From Sphingomonadaceae bacterium (GTDB lineage Bacteria; Pseudomonadota; Alphaproteobacteria; Sphingomonadales; Sphingomonadaceae): 64,000 nucleotides of DNA. Of this stretch, positions 21,720-31,718 are shown piece after piece. Under the pieces are notes generated by a model. The model was not told where the DNA came from. It saw only the letters and a list, made by a program, of their open reading frames with translations, and searched no databases. How positions within the stretch are numbered: position 1 is the stretch's first letter; the number at the start of each line of letters is the position of its first letter. A program made the translations under genes and the position numbers. Where the stretch lies: the NCBI GenBank assembly GCA_025056155.1, contig JANWWL010000009.1:124001-188000 (forward strand). The letters run 5' to 3'.

Positions 21720-24221
21720 CTAGCCTCCCATCAGGTCGTGAAGCCGAGCGAACGGGGTGTAGGCGGGCGGGGCCGGCCGGGGTGCGCGGGGCCGGACGAA
21801 GCGCAGGCCATCGGTGCGGGGCTGAAATCCCAGCGCCTTGAGCAGCCGCGCGAAGTCCGCTTCGTCAAGCCCCAGGGCGTGGCGCAGCTGGGGATCGGGG
21901 GTGAAGGGCTGGTCCCCCACCCGCTCGGAGCGGCGCTGGGCGTGCAGGGCGCGCGCCGTGCGGTCCACCAGGTCGATGCGCACGGCGAGCCGCCCCACCG
22001 GCCAGAAGCCAGCGATGGCGTAGAACCCGGGCGGGGCGTCGGGCGCCACCGCAACGGCCACCCGACCCGCCGGCGGCGGCGGGGGCAGCGCGTCCATCCG
22101 CGCCTGCACCGCCCACAGCGCCAAACGCCAGCGGGTGGGCCGGGGTTTGAGGACGGCGGGCAGGAACAGGTGCACGATGCCGAAGCGTACGCCGGCCGCG
22201 CGCAACCGTCGCCGGTCGGCGGGATCGGTGGCCTCAAGCAGCGCCTCGACACTGGCTCGGGGCAGGCTGCCCATCGCCTCGACGAGCTGGACCACAAGGC
22301 CCCGGGCCTGTGGCCCCAAGCCTTGGGCCAGCGTGGGCAGGCGGGCCAGCGGCCCCAGTTCGCGGGCGATCGCGCACCGAAGCCAGGCGTCCAGCCGCTC
22401 GGCCACGGCCGCCCGCAGCGCTGGGCCCACGGCATCGAGGTGGCGCTCGAGTTCGATGCGGGGCGCAAGCGGTGTGCCACCGCGTCGCAGCACGGCGACC
22501 GGTGCCCCGCGCCAACGGATCCGCGGCGGCATCCGGCCATCGAAGTCCAGGGTGAAGTCCGCCTCGGCCGAGGCCACCAGTGCCTGCGCTCGGGCGGCAA
22601 GCTCCCGGGCCAGGCGGCGCTCGGCCGCGGCCAGCATGAGCCGCTTCTCCCCCGCCCGCGCCGTGGGGTCGGGGCGGAAGGCGAAGCCGTCAAGCGTGCC
22701 GATGATGGCCCCGTCCACCACCACCGTCCCGTCGGGATCGACCTCCACCGCAGGATCCTGGCGGTGACGCAGGTCGCGCCGCAGCACGGCGGTGCGCCGG
22801 TCCACGAACCGCTGGGTCAGCCGCTGGTGCAGCGCATCCGACAGCTTGTCCTCGAGCGCCCGCGCCCGTTCGGCCCAGCCCGCGGCGTCGTCCAACCAGT
22901 CGGCCCGGTGGGCCACGAAACTCCAGGTGCGGGCTGCCGCGATCCGGTCCGAGAGGGTGTCGATGTCGCCCGCAAGATTGTCGAGCACGGCCAGTTCCGA
23001 GGCGATCCAGGCCTCGGGCAGGCGTCCGTGACCTTCCGTCAAGTATCGGAAGATCCGACCCACCAGCCGCGCGTGCCGTTCGGGCCCGGTCTGGCGATAG
23101 TCCGGCAGGCCGCAGACAGCCCACAGCCGCATCACCGCCTCCCGGTGGCGGGCGCGCTCCATCACCCACGGCTCGCCCGCCAGCCGCTTCAGCACGGCCA
23201 CGTCGATGGCGTCCTGGCCCCGCACGAGCTCGGGTGCCGAGGGCAGCGCATCGAGGCTCATGACCAGGCGACGAAGGGAGGAGAAGTCGAGGCGGGCGTT
23301 CCGCCAATAGAGGCTCGTGAGCGGCGGGAAGCGGTGCTGCTCGATCGCCTCGATCTCGGCCGGGGCCAGGGTCGGCGCGTCGTCGGCCGACCCCAGGATC
23401 ACCGTGCCGAAGGTGCCGTCGCGCTGGTGGCGTCCCGCCCGCCCCGCGATCTGGGCGATTTCGGCCACCGTCAGGCGACGATGCCGACGTCCGTCGAACT
23501 TGCTGAGCGAGGCGAAGGCCACGTGGGCGATGTCCATGTTGAGGCCCATCCCGATGGCGTCGGTCGCCACCAGATGGTCCACCTCCCCGGCCTGGAACAG
23601 GGCGACCTGGGCGTTGCGCGTGCGGGGGCTGAGCGCCCCCGTCACCACGGCCGCGCCGCCCTTCAACCGGCGAAGCATCTCGGCCACGGCGTAGACCTGT
23701 TCGGTCGAGAAGGCGACGATGGCCGTGCGCGACGGCAGTCGGGACAGCTTGCGCGGCGGCTGCCACTCGAGCCGCGAGAAGCGCGGTCGGGATTGGATCT
23801 CGGCGTCGGGCAGCAGACGTCGGACGAGCGGGGCGAGGGTCTCCGACCCCAGGATCATGGTCTCGGCGGTGCCCCGCACGTGCAACAGGGCGTTGGTGAA
23901 CACGTGCCCTCGCTCGGGATCGGCCCCCAGTTGCGCCTCGTCGAGGGCGACGAACGGAAACGCCCGGTCGGTGGGCAGGCTTTCGGCCGTGCACAGCAGG
24001 TAGCGCGCGCCGGGCGGCACGATGCGCTCCTCGCCCGTCACCAAGGCCACCTGCGCCTGGCCCTTGATGGCGACCACGCGGTCGTAGACCTCGCGGGCCA
24101 GAAGCCGCAGCGGGAACCCCATGACGCCGCCCGCATGGGCGCACATCCGCTCGACCGCGAGGTGAGTCTTGCCCGTGTTCGTGGGGCCGAGGACGGCGGT
24201 CAACCGCGGGGCAGGCGTCAA
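21720..24221 (-). CDS. Suv3-like helicase-related protein
   Basis: LTAVLGPTNTGKTHLAVERM Walker A, LDEAQLGADPERGH, GAAVVTGALSPRTRNAQVALF, DAIGMGLNMDIAHVAFASLSKFDG. TTG start ~24221 inferred; the 1522-aa ORF extension upstream is not credible. Confidence 0.88.
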   Translation of the reverse strand: MTPAPRLTAVLGPTNTGKTHLAVERMCAHAGGVMGFPLRLLAREVYDRVVAIKGQAQVALVTGEERIVPPGARYLLCTAESLPTDRAFPFVALDEAQLGADPERGHVFTNALLHVRGTAETMILGSETLAPLVRRLLPDAEIQSRPRFSRLEWQPPRKLSRLPSRTAIVAFSTEQVYAVAEMLRRLKGGAAVVTGALSPRTRNAQVALFQAGEVDHLVATDAIGMGLNMDIAHVAFASLSKFDGRRHRRLTVAEIAQIAGRAGRHQRDGTFGTVILGSADDAPTLAPAEIEAIEQHRFPPLTSLYWRNARLDFSSLRRLVMSLDALPSAPELVRGQDAIDVAVLKRLAGEPWVMERARHREAVMRLWAVCGLPDYRQTGPERHARLVGRIFRYLTEGHGRLPEAWIASELAVLDNLAGDIDTLSDRIAAARTWSFVAHRADWLDDAAGWAERARALEDKLSDALHQRLTQRFVDRRTAVLRRDLRHRQDPAVEVDPDGTVVVDGAIIGTLDGFAFRPDPTARAGEKRLMLAAAERRLARELAARAQALVASAEADFTLDFDGRMPPRIRWRGAPVAVLRRGGTPLAPRIELERHLDAVGPALRAAVAERLDAWLRCAIARELGPLARLPTLAQGLGPQARGLVVQLVEAMGSLPRASVEALLEATDPADRRRLRAAGVRFGIVHLFLPAVLKPRPTRWRLALWAVQARMDALPPPPPAGRVAVAVAPDAPPGFYAIAGFWPVGRLAVRIDLVDRTARALHAQRRSERVGDQPFTPDPQLRHALGLDEADFARLLKALGFQPRTDGLRFVRPRAPRPAPPAYTPFARLHDLMGG

Positions 24222-24554
24222 CGCGGCCCCTGCCGCAGACCTGCCGGCCTGCCGTTCGCTGCGGGTCTCAGGCGTGCGCCCGGGATGGGCAACCTCCTCC
24301 GCCCAGCATGCGCATTGTGGTGGCAGAGCGCAATGCCGGGTGCAAGGGACGGTTCGATGACAATCGGTCGCCGGTACCCAGCGTCCGCCCGGCCACCTGT
24401 CGCACTCCCATGTCTGCCCGTCTCGCCTCTTCTTGACCTCGGCGGCGGCACGTGATTCGGGCACGGCGTGGGTTCCGGCCGGGAGGGGTCTTGAGGGCAG
24501 GACAGGCAACGCACGGGCCCAGAACCCGGACGGCGCGGCCGGCCGAACGACGCC

Positions 24555-26009
24555 TTGGAGAAGCCCGCCATGGCCACCCAGGTTGAGGCCATTCGACCGG
24601 CCCCCTGGGTCGTCTTCCGCTGGCACCCAACGGCGCGTCCCGCCCCCAGCTGGGACGAGCCGGTCGACCTGTTGGTCGATCTGGGGGACGACATCGGCTC
24701 GGCCCGCTGGTGGCGCGGCCTTCTCACCCTCGGGGCGCTGGCGGCCACGGCGATCGCCCTCGGGCTTGTCAGGGTTCCCGCACCGCGGATCCCGCCCGTC
24801 CCCGAACCGGCCGATCTTGCGCTCGAGCGGCGGGCGACTGGCGTGGGTGCGCTGGCCAGCGGCAGCCGCACCGGTCGGCCCGTGCCGCCCGGGCCGTCGG
24901 TCGTGCGCTTGTCCGAGATACCCGAGCGTCCCCGCCTCGAGCTTGTGGCCCGCCTGGGTTCGGCCGGGCTGGCGGCCGCCTTGCGGCGGTCGGGTGTCGG
25001 CCCTGAGGACGTGGCCGCCGTCCTGCGTCTGGTCGAGGGAGCGGTCTCGTCCCCGCGCCTTGAGCCCGATACTGAGCTCGACCTGGTGCTCGGCCGTCGC
25101 GAGACGCGGCGCGTGCCGCGGCCGCTCGAACGCCTCGCCTTCCGGGCGGCGCTCGACCTGCGGCTCGAAGTGGTGCGCACCCCGCAGGGGCTGGCGCTCA
25201 ACCGCATCCCCATCGCGGTGGACGATACGCCGCTCAGGCTCCAAGGGCCGGTCGGCCGGTCGCTCGCCGCCAGCCTGCGGCGGGCGGGCGTGCCGGCGGC
25301 GGTGGCGGCCGACTTCCTGCGCCAGCTGGGCTATGTCCTCGACATTCAGCGGGACGTGCGGGCGCGCGACCGCTTCGACCTGGTGGTGGAGCATCGCCGG
25401 GCCGAAACCGGCGAGCGAGAGTTCGGCCGGCTCCTCTACGCCGGGCTCGAGGGACACCGGCGGCGCGTGGCGCTGTTGCGGTTCGGGCCGAAGGGTGAGT
25501 TCTTCGGCGAGAACGGCGAGGGGGCCCGGCGCGGCCTCATCCGCACGCCGGTCGAAGGCGCACGGCTGTCGTCGGGCTTCGGGATGCGCTTCCATCCCAT
25601 CCTGGGTTTCTCGCGCCTGCATCAGGGGGTGGACTTCGCCGCGCCGACGGGCACGCCCGTCGTGGCGTCGGCGGCCGGGCGGGTGACGCTGGCCGGGTGG
25701 AGCGGCGGCTACGGCCAGGTGGTGGAGGTGGATCACGGCCGGGGCCTCAAGACCCGCTATGCGCACCTGTCGCGGATCGACGTGCGTCCGGGCCAGGCGG
25801 TGGGGCAGGGGCAACGGATCGGTGCCGTGGGCTCGACCGGCCTGTCGACCGGTCCTCACCTGCACTACGAGGTTTGGCGCGACGGTCGGGCGGTGAACCC
25901 CGCCGAGACCCGGTTCCTCGCCGGCCCTCGCCTGGAAGGGGCCGAGCTTGCGCGCTTCAAGGCCGAGCTCGACCGGATCCGGCGCCTGCCCGCCACCTCC
26001 ATCGGCTGA
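24555..26009 (+). CDS. M23 family metallopeptidase
   Basis: SSGFGMRFHPILGFSRLHQGVDFAAPTGTPVVASAAGRVTLAGWSGGYGQVVEVDHG...TGPHLHYEVWRDGRAVNP. Confidence 0.95.
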   Translation: MEKPAMATQVEAIRPAPWVVFRWHPTARPAPSWDEPVDLLVDLGDDIGSARWWRGLLTLGALAATAIALGLVRVPAPRIPPVPEPADLALERRATGVGALASGSRTGRPVPPGPSVVRLSEIPERPRLELVARLGSAGLAAALRRSGVGPEDVAAVLRLVEGAVSSPRLEPDTELDLVLGRRETRRVPRPLERLAFRAALDLRLEVVRTPQGLALNRIPIAVDDTPLRLQGPVGRSLAASLRRAGVPAAVAADFLRQLGYVLDIQRDVRARDRFDLVVEHRRAETGEREFGRLLYAGLEGHRRRVALLRFGPKGEFFGENGEGARRGLIRTPVEGARLSSGFGMRFHPILGFSRLHQGVDFAAPTGTPVVASAAGRVTLAGWSGGYGQVVEVDHGRGLKTRYAHLSRIDVRPGQAVGQGQRIGAVGSTGLSTGPHLHYEVWRDGRAVNPAETRFLAGPRLEGAELARFKAELDRIRRLPATSIG

Positions 26010-27228
26010 CGGGCAGCCCCAGCGCCACGCAGCCCAGACCCGCAAGCCCCATCCAGCCGGCGGTCTCGTGGGCCAGCGCAAGGCCTCGGGCGTGGTCGAC
26101 GGCCGAGGCCGCCATGCCCAGGCACGCCACGGCGAACAGGCCCGCGGCCGGTCGGCTGCGCGCCAGCTCGGGCCGCCGGAAGGGGACCAGACCCACCAGC
26201 GCCAGGAACAACCAGAAGACGGGGGCGGTGAACGCCACCATCGCTTCGAACCCGTCGCGCGCGCACCAGCCGAGCCCGACGAGGGCAAGGGCGATGGCGG
26301 CTTGGACGAGAAGGCTCGCCCGAGGCACGGCCCGCGCTTGGTCCCAGGCGCCCAGGGCGCGGAAGGCGGGGTGGTCGCGGCCCAGGGCGCACATCGCCCG
26401 CGCGCCGGTGAGCACCGTGACGTTGAGCGTGGACAAGGCGGCGAGCAGCACCAGCACGGCCACCCCTGCCCCGGCCCCGCCCGCAGCGTCCGTCAGGGCG
26501 ACCGCCGGTGTCGGCGTGGCCGCCAGCCCCGCCACGCCCAGCGCATGCAGGGCGGCCGCGTTGAACCCCAGATAGAGCGCGGCCACCAACAGAAGGCCGC
26601 CCGCCAGGCCCCAAGCCAGGGTGCGCGCACCCCGCTGGGTCTCGCCCGCCAGATAGGCGGCCTCGTTCCAGCCCCCATAGGCCAGCATCACGAACACCAG
26701 GGCGAGCCCCACGGCCCCCGGCGTCGGCGGAACGGTCGGCGCCGCTGGAGGAGCATGGGCGGCAGGCATGGCGAGACCTAAGGCGACGAGCCCCGCCAGG
26801 GCGAGCACGACCGCCACGACCAGCCCGCGCTGCAGCCGGGCCGACACCACGAGACCCGACCAGTTGAGGACCGTGACGCCCGCCACCGCCAGCAGCGCGA
26901 GTAGGGCCGGGGGCAGGGGCACCAGCCGTGCCGCGTGCTCGCCCGCCACGAAGGCCACCGCCGCGATGGAGCCCGTCTGGATCACGGTCATGCGCGCCCA
27001 GACGAACAGGGTGGCGACCGCCGGCCCGAAGCCCAGGGCCAGGAACCGATATTCGCCGCCCAGGTCGCCCGCCACGCGCGCCAACGCGGAATAGGTGGCG
27101 GCACCCGCCAGCGCGATCACCGCGCCGGCCAGCCACAGGCTCAGGATCAGGGGTTCCGAGGGCACCAGGCGCGCGACGTCGGTCGGAATGCGGAAGATGC
27201 CGGCCCCGATCACGATCCCCGCCACCAT
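25957..27228 (-). CDS. APC family amino-acid permease
   Basis: GIVIGAGIFRIPTDVARLVPSEPLILSLWLAGAVIAL; about 12 TM segments. True start may lie slightly upstream of ATG 27228. Confidence 0.88.
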   Translation of the reverse strand: MVAGIVIGAGIFRIPTDVARLVPSEPLILSLWLAGAVIALAGAATYSALARVAGDLGGEYRFLALGFGPAVATLFVWARMTVIQTGSIAAVAFVAGEHAARLVPLPPALLALLAVAGVTVLNWSGLVVSARLQRGLVVAVVLALAGLVALGLAMPAAHAPPAAPTVPPTPGAVGLALVFVMLAYGGWNEAAYLAGETQRGARTLAWGLAGGLLLVAALYLGFNAAALHALGVAGLAATPTPAVALTDAAGGAGAGVAVLVLLAALSTLNVTVLTGARAMCALGRDHPAFRALGAWDQARAVPRASLLVQAAIALALVGLGWCARDGFEAMVAFTAPVFWLFLALVGLVPFRRPELARSRPAAGLFAVACLGMAASAVDHARGLALAHETAGWMGLAGLGCVALGLPVSRWRWRAGAGSGRARP

Positions 27229-27296
27229 GGCCGCGATGTCGGTGGCCGACAGTCGTCGGTCGGCCGGCCCGCACGGCCCTCCGGTGGGCGTCGGGA

Positions 27297-28202
27297 TCAG
27301 CGGGGGGCGATCCGGCTGGCCGACCAGCCGGGCCCAACCATCCGGTCGTCGCCCAGCACCCGGCCCTTAAGCTCGCGGCCGTTCGCGAGTGCCAGCGTGA
27401 TGTCGTTGCCCTTGAGCCGCCCGGACGTCAGCGGCCCGCCCCGGGCCGACAGGTTCTGGAACTTCTGGGTCAAGGTCGCGGCGAAGCGCTGGCCCTGCAC
27501 TTCGAAGGCCCAGCGCCCCTCCACGCGGGCGGGCACGAACCACAGATAGCCGGTCGCCACGTCGGTGCGGATCACCTGGTCGGGTTCCCAATCGCCCATG
27601 TCGAAGGCGTGGCTCAGCACCCGGGTGCCGGGCCGCAGGGCGAGCAGCTGCGGCCTCAGCTTCAGGTTCAGGCTGGGCAGAAGGTAGAGGGTGACGACGC
27701 TGGCCGTCGAGAAATCGCTTTCGAAGATGTCGCCGCGCTGGAAGCTCACCTTGCCGCGCAGCCCCTGCCGGTCGGCCAGGCGCCGGGCGAGCGCCACCAT
27801 GTCGCCGTTGTAGTCGATGCCGTGGGCGCGGGCGCCGAACTCGCGGGCGGCGATGATGGGGATTCGCCCGTCGCCCGAGCCCAGGTCCACGACGAAGTCG
27901 TCGGGAGTCACCCGGGCGGCGGCCAGCATCGCGCGGATGAGCGGCTCGGGCGTGGGGACCCAGATCACGTCCTTGCCGGGCTGGCCCACCTGCGGCTGGT
28001 AGATGTCGTCGCCGTGGCGGTTGGCCGCCTCGTCGGTGCCCAGCGCGACGACGCGGGGGCTGAGGTCCGACGGCAGGTCGATGAGGCGCGGTCGGGGGGC
28101 GGCCAGCGGGTCGGGTAGCGAGGGCGGGGCGGGAACGGGGGTCACCTGGGCCGCCGCCCGCGCGGCCAACAGGCCCAGCCCCAGAAGCCACGGTCGGATC
28201 AC
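27297..28202 (-). CDS. Class I SAM-dependent methyltransferase with N-terminal signal-peptide-like segment
   Basis: GTG start overlapping the upstream stop. MIRPWLLGLGLLAARAAAQ leader; DFVVDLGSGDGRIPIIAAREFGARAHGID motif I; SVVTLYLLPSLNLKLRPQL. Confidence 0.85.
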   Translation of the reverse strand: MIRPWLLGLGLLAARAAAQVTPVPAPPSLPDPLAAPRPRLIDLPSDLSPRVVALGTDEAANRHGDDIYQPQVGQPGKDVIWVPTPEPLIRAMLAAARVTPDDFVVDLGSGDGRIPIIAAREFGARAHGIDYNGDMVALARRLADRQGLRGKVSFQRGDIFESDFSTASVVTLYLLPSLNLKLRPQLLALRPGTRVLSHAFDMGDWEPDQVIRTDVATGYLWFVPARVEGRWAFEVQGQRFAATLTQKFQNLSARGGPLTSGRLKGNDITLALANGRELKGRVLGDDRMVGPGWSASRIAPR

Positions 28203-29065
28203 GACGTCCCTTCCCAGCGCGCGAAGATGGCCGTCGGCAGGAAGACGCCCCGGGCCTCTTCGACAAGACCCATTTCGCCTGCCTGAACGCGCCCACCCCG
28301 TCCGGCCAGGGCCTGGGCAAGACAGGCCTGAAGCGCCAGCGCCGAAAGGCGGACGGCATAGGTGGTGAGGATCATCAGGCGCGCCGCAGGGTCCAACAGG
28401 GTGACGCAGTCGGCGACGAGCGGGGGCAGGTCGCGAGCGAGCTCCCAGGCCTCTCCCTTCGGCCCCCGGCCGTGCTTCGGCGGATCGAGGAGGATGGCAT
28501 GGTAGCGGCGGCCCCGCCGGCGCTCGCGGGCGACGAAGGCCCGGGCGTCGTCGACGATCCAGCGGACGGGCCGGTCGGCCAGGCCGGCGAGCTGGGCGTT
28601 GGCCCGTGCCGCGGCGACGGCCTTGGGACTTGCGTCCACGTGCACCACTTCGGCACCCGCCCGCAGGGCGACCAGCGTGGCCAAGCCCGAGTAGGCGAAC
28701 AGGTTGAGCACCCGTTCCCCCGGGCGAAGGACGTCGGCAAGGCGCTCCCAATGGGGCGCCATGTCGGGAAAGAAGCCCAAATGGCGAAAGGGGGTGGGCA
28801 TGGCCCAGATCCGCAGCCCCGCCTGCTCCACCGGCCAGCGGGTGGGCAGGGCCGGGTCGAGCTGCCAGCGGCCGCCTCCGTCCTCGTCGGGGCCGGGCAG
28901 GAAGATCCCGTGGGCCGGCCAGTCGGGCCGCGCCGGCGCCCAGAGGGCCTGCGGCTCGGGGCGGACGAAACGGTAGGGCCCCCAGCGCTCCCATTTGCGG
29001 CCGTGGCCCGAATCGAGCAGCGCGAAACCCGCCGTGGGGCCGGTGGCCAAAACCGTCAGGTTCAA
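28199..29065 (-). CDS. RlmI-like class I SAM-dependent methyltransferase
   Basis: [67 protein letters not shown] start overlaps the M16 peptidase stop (TTGA). Confidence 0.85.
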   Translation of the reverse strand: MNLTVLATGPTAGFALLDSGHGRKWERWGPYRFVRPEPQALWAPARPDWPAHGIFLPGPDEDGGGRWQLDPALPTRWPVEQAGLRIWAMPTPFRHLGFFPDMAPHWERLADVLRPGERVLNLFAYSGLATLVALRAGAEVVHVDASPKAVAAARANAQLAGLADRPVRWIVDDARAFVARERRRGRRYHAILLDPPKHGRGPKGEAWELARDLPPLVADCVTLLDPAARLMILTTYAVRLSALALQACLAQALAGRGGRVQAGEMGLVEEARGVFLPTAIFARWEGTS

Positions 29066-30291
29066 GACAGGCCGGTGAGCAGCCGGGGCCCGACGCTCGC
29101 CACGGCGGAACTCCCGGAAAGGATCGCGCGGCCGGCGGCGCGGGCTTCCTCCACCGTCACCCGGTCGATGGCGGCCGCCGCCTCGGCCGGCGGGACGGCC
29201 CGGCCGAACGCCAAGAGCGTCCGTGCGAGCCATTCGGCTTGGCCCGCGCAGGTCTCGAGCCCCATGAGAAGGCCCGCCTGGAGCTGGCTGCGAGCGCGCG
29301 CAAGCTCGGTCTCGTCCAGGGTGTCGGCCAGGCGCCACGCCAGTTCGTGGGCCAGGGCGGTCGCACTCCGCGCGTCCTTGGGGGCCGTGGCGAGGGACAC
29401 CGTCATCACCCCCAGCTCGTCATGCGGTTGGTGGAAGGCGCCCACCGAGTAGGCGAGGCCCCGCCGTTCGCGGAGTTCCTGGAACAGGGGTGACGACATG
29501 CCGCCCCCCAGCGCCGTGGCGAACAGTTGCGCGGCGTAATGGTGGGGATCGTGCAGGCCCGGCCCGGGCCAGGCCAGCACAACCTGGGTCTGGGCGCTGC
29601 GCCGCCGCTCGCCCGCGACACCGCCTGCCCAGCGGGCCGGCGCAGCGGGCGGCGGCGCCCCGGCCGGCACGTCAGCGAATGCGCGGCCGGCCAGCTCCAC
29701 CAGCTGTCCATGGTCGACGGCGCCGGCCGCCGCCAGCACGAGCCCCTGGGCCCGATAGCGCTCCTGCCGCCAGGCCTCGAGCGCGGCCGGCGAAAGACGG
29801 GCGAGGCTTTCCGGCGTTCCCAGGATCGATCGGCCCATTGGCGCTCCCGCGAAGGCCACCTCGTGCACCAGGTCGAAGGCCAGGTCCTCCGGCACGTCGC
29901 GCGCCTCGCCGATTTCCGACAGGATCACCTGCCGTTCCACCTCGAGGTCGGCCGGGTCGAAGCGGGGATGCTGCACCAGATCCGCCAACAGGTCGACGGC
30001 CAGGGCCACGTCCTGGGCCAGGACCCGGGCGTGGAACAGCGTCATCTCGCGGGCGGTCCAGGCGTTGAGGGTTCCGCCGGCGTCCTCGATCGCTTCGGCG
30101 ATGGCGCGGGCACTGCGGGTGGCCGTGCCCTTGAACACCATGTGCTCGAACAGGTGGGCCAAACCGTGACCGTCGTCCGGCTCGTGCCGGCTGCCCGCCC
30201 CGGCGGCCAGCACCACCGCGGCCGTGCGCATGCCCGGAAGGACGCAGCTCGCCACCCTGAGGCCCGATGGCAGGCAGGTCACCTCGCTCAT
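29062..30291 (-). CDS. M16 family (insulinase-like) zinc peptidase
   Basis: HLFEHMVFKGTATRSARAIAEAIEDAGGTLNAWTAREMTLFHARV, HxxEH motif. Confidence 0.95.
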   Translation of the reverse strand: MSEVTCLPSGLRVASCVLPGMRTAAVVLAAGAGSRHEPDDGHGLAHLFEHMVFKGTATRSARAIAEAIEDAGGTLNAWTAREMTLFHARVLAQDVALAVDLLADLVQHPRFDPADLEVERQVILSEIGEARDVPEDLAFDLVHEVAFAGAPMGRSILGTPESLARLSPAALEAWRQERYRAQGLVLAAAGAVDHGQLVELAGRAFADVPAGAPPPAAPARWAGGVAGERRRSAQTQVVLAWPGPGLHDPHHYAAQLFATALGGGMSSPLFQELRERRGLAYSVGAFHQPHDELGVMTVSLATAPKDARSATALAHELAWRLADTLDETELARARSQLQAGLLMGLETCAGQAEWLARTLLAFGRAVPPAEAAAAIDRVTVEEARAAGRAILSGSSAVASVGPRLLTGLS

Positions 30292-31685
30292 GCGGGCTGC
30301 AGCTGCTCATCGAGCAGGCGGAGCAGCGCGCGCGCATCCGCCGGCATGGTGAGGCAGCGTTCCGGCCGCTCGAAGAGCGGGCCGGCGCGGGCGGGCAGCG
30401 CTGGAAACACGCCGGTTATCGCCTCGACCGTCTCGGGGAACTTGGCCGGATGGGCCGTGGCCAGGGTCACGATGGGGCCACTGAGCGACGCCGCTTCGGC
30501 GCGCGCGGCGGCCAGCCCCACCGCCGTGTGCGGGTCGACGAGCGCACCGGCCGCTCGCCAGGCCCAGCGCATGGCCTCCGCCATCTCGTCGCGCTCCACG
30601 CGGCGGCCGCGGAAGATGGCCCGCGCCGCCGCCAAGAGGTCGGGCGGAAGCGACAGGCGACCAGTGCGCGCGAAGCCCTCCATGGCCACTCGCGTGGCCC
30701 GGGGATCCCGACCCGAAAGCTCGAAGAACAACCGTTCGAAGTTCGAGGCCACCTGGATGTCCATCGAGGGAGTCTCGGTGGCGGCGACGTCGCGGCGCGA
30801 ATAATCCCCGCGCTCCAGTGCGCGGGTCATGATGTCGTTGACGTTGGTGGCCACGATCAGCCGGGCGATCGGCAGGCCCATCCGCGCGGCCACGAAGCCG
30901 GCGAACGCATCGCCGAAATTGCCCGTCGGCACGGCGAAGGACACCGGCCGTTCCGGGGCGCCCAGCCGCACGGCGGCGTAGGCGTAGTACACGGTCTGGG
31001 CCACCAGGCGCGCCCAGTTGATGGAGTTCACGGCCGTCAACCGGTGGCGGGCCCGCGCGGCGGGATCGGCCAGCACCCGCTTCACCATGGCCTGGGCGTC
31101 GTCGAAGGTGCCCTCGACCGCCACGTTGACGACATTGGCCGCTTCCACCGTGGTCATCTGGCGTCGCTGCACGTCCGACACGCGGCCCAGCGGATGCAGC
31201 ATGACGATGCGCAGGCCCGGCAGCCCCGCGACCGCCCGGATCGCCGCCGATCCCGTGTCGCCCGACGTCGCCCCGACGATCACCAGGGGCTGCGGATCCT
31301 CGCGGGTGAACTGCGCGAACAGCCGGCCCAGAAGCTGCAGCGCGATGTCCTTGAAGGCGAGGGTGGGCCCATGGTGCAGTTCGAGCAGCCAGTGGCGATG
31401 GTCGAGCTGGACGAGCGGTGTCACGGCGGCGTGGGCGAAGGTCGCCAAGGCCTCGCGCACGAGCCGCTCGAGGATCGGAGTCTCGAGCGCCGACCCGATG
31501 AAGGGCTCCAGCAGGCGGACGGCGGTCGCGGCGTAGTCGAGGTGAGCAAGCGCCCGCCATTCCGAGGGCTCGAGGCGCGGCCACCGGGCCGGCACGTAGA
31601 GCCCACCGTCGGCGGCCAAGCCCGCGAGGGTCGCCCCCCGGAAATCGAGGACGGGGGCTTCGCCTCGGGTGCTCACGTGCTCCAT
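30288..31685 (-). CDS. thrC: Threonine synthase
   Basis: STRGEAPVLDFRGATLAGLAADGGLYVPARWP; HGPTLAFKDIALQLLGRLF; VIVGATSGDTGSAAI. Confidence 0.96.
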   Translation of the reverse strand: MEHVSTRGEAPVLDFRGATLAGLAADGGLYVPARWPRLEPSEWRALAHLDYAATAVRLLEPFIGSALETPILERLVREALATFAHAAVTPLVQLDHRHWLLELHHGPTLAFKDIALQLLGRLFAQFTREDPQPLVIVGATSGDTGSAAIRAVAGLPGLRIVMLHPLGRVSDVQRRQMTTVEAANVVNVAVEGTFDDAQAMVKRVLADPAARARHRLTAVNSINWARLVAQTVYYAYAAVRLGAPERPVSFAVPTGNFGDAFAGFVAARMGLPIARLIVATNVNDIMTRALERGDYSRRDVAATETPSMDIQVASNFERLFFELSGRDPRATRVAMEGFARTGRLSLPPDLLAAARAIFRGRRVERDEMAEAMRWAWRAAGALVDPHTAVGLAAARAEAASLSGPIVTLATAHPAKFPETVEAITGVFPALPARAGPLFERPERCLTMPADARALLRLLDEQLQPA

Positions 31686-31718
31686 GCGGGCAGGCCGTAG
31701 CCGCCGCCCCCCGGGCCT

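Noticed and set aside
20406-24455. 1349-aa + strand ORF opposite bchI, fdxA, S4 and helicase
   Set aside because: Antisense to well-supported genes; composition rich in R/G/H/Q typical of GC-rich shadow frames; no recognisable domain.
24222-26288. N-terminal extension of the helicase ORF to 1522 aa
   Set aside because: Extension is antisense to the M23 peptidase and low complexity; the helicase domain starts with LTAVLGPTNTGKTH near 24.2 kb.
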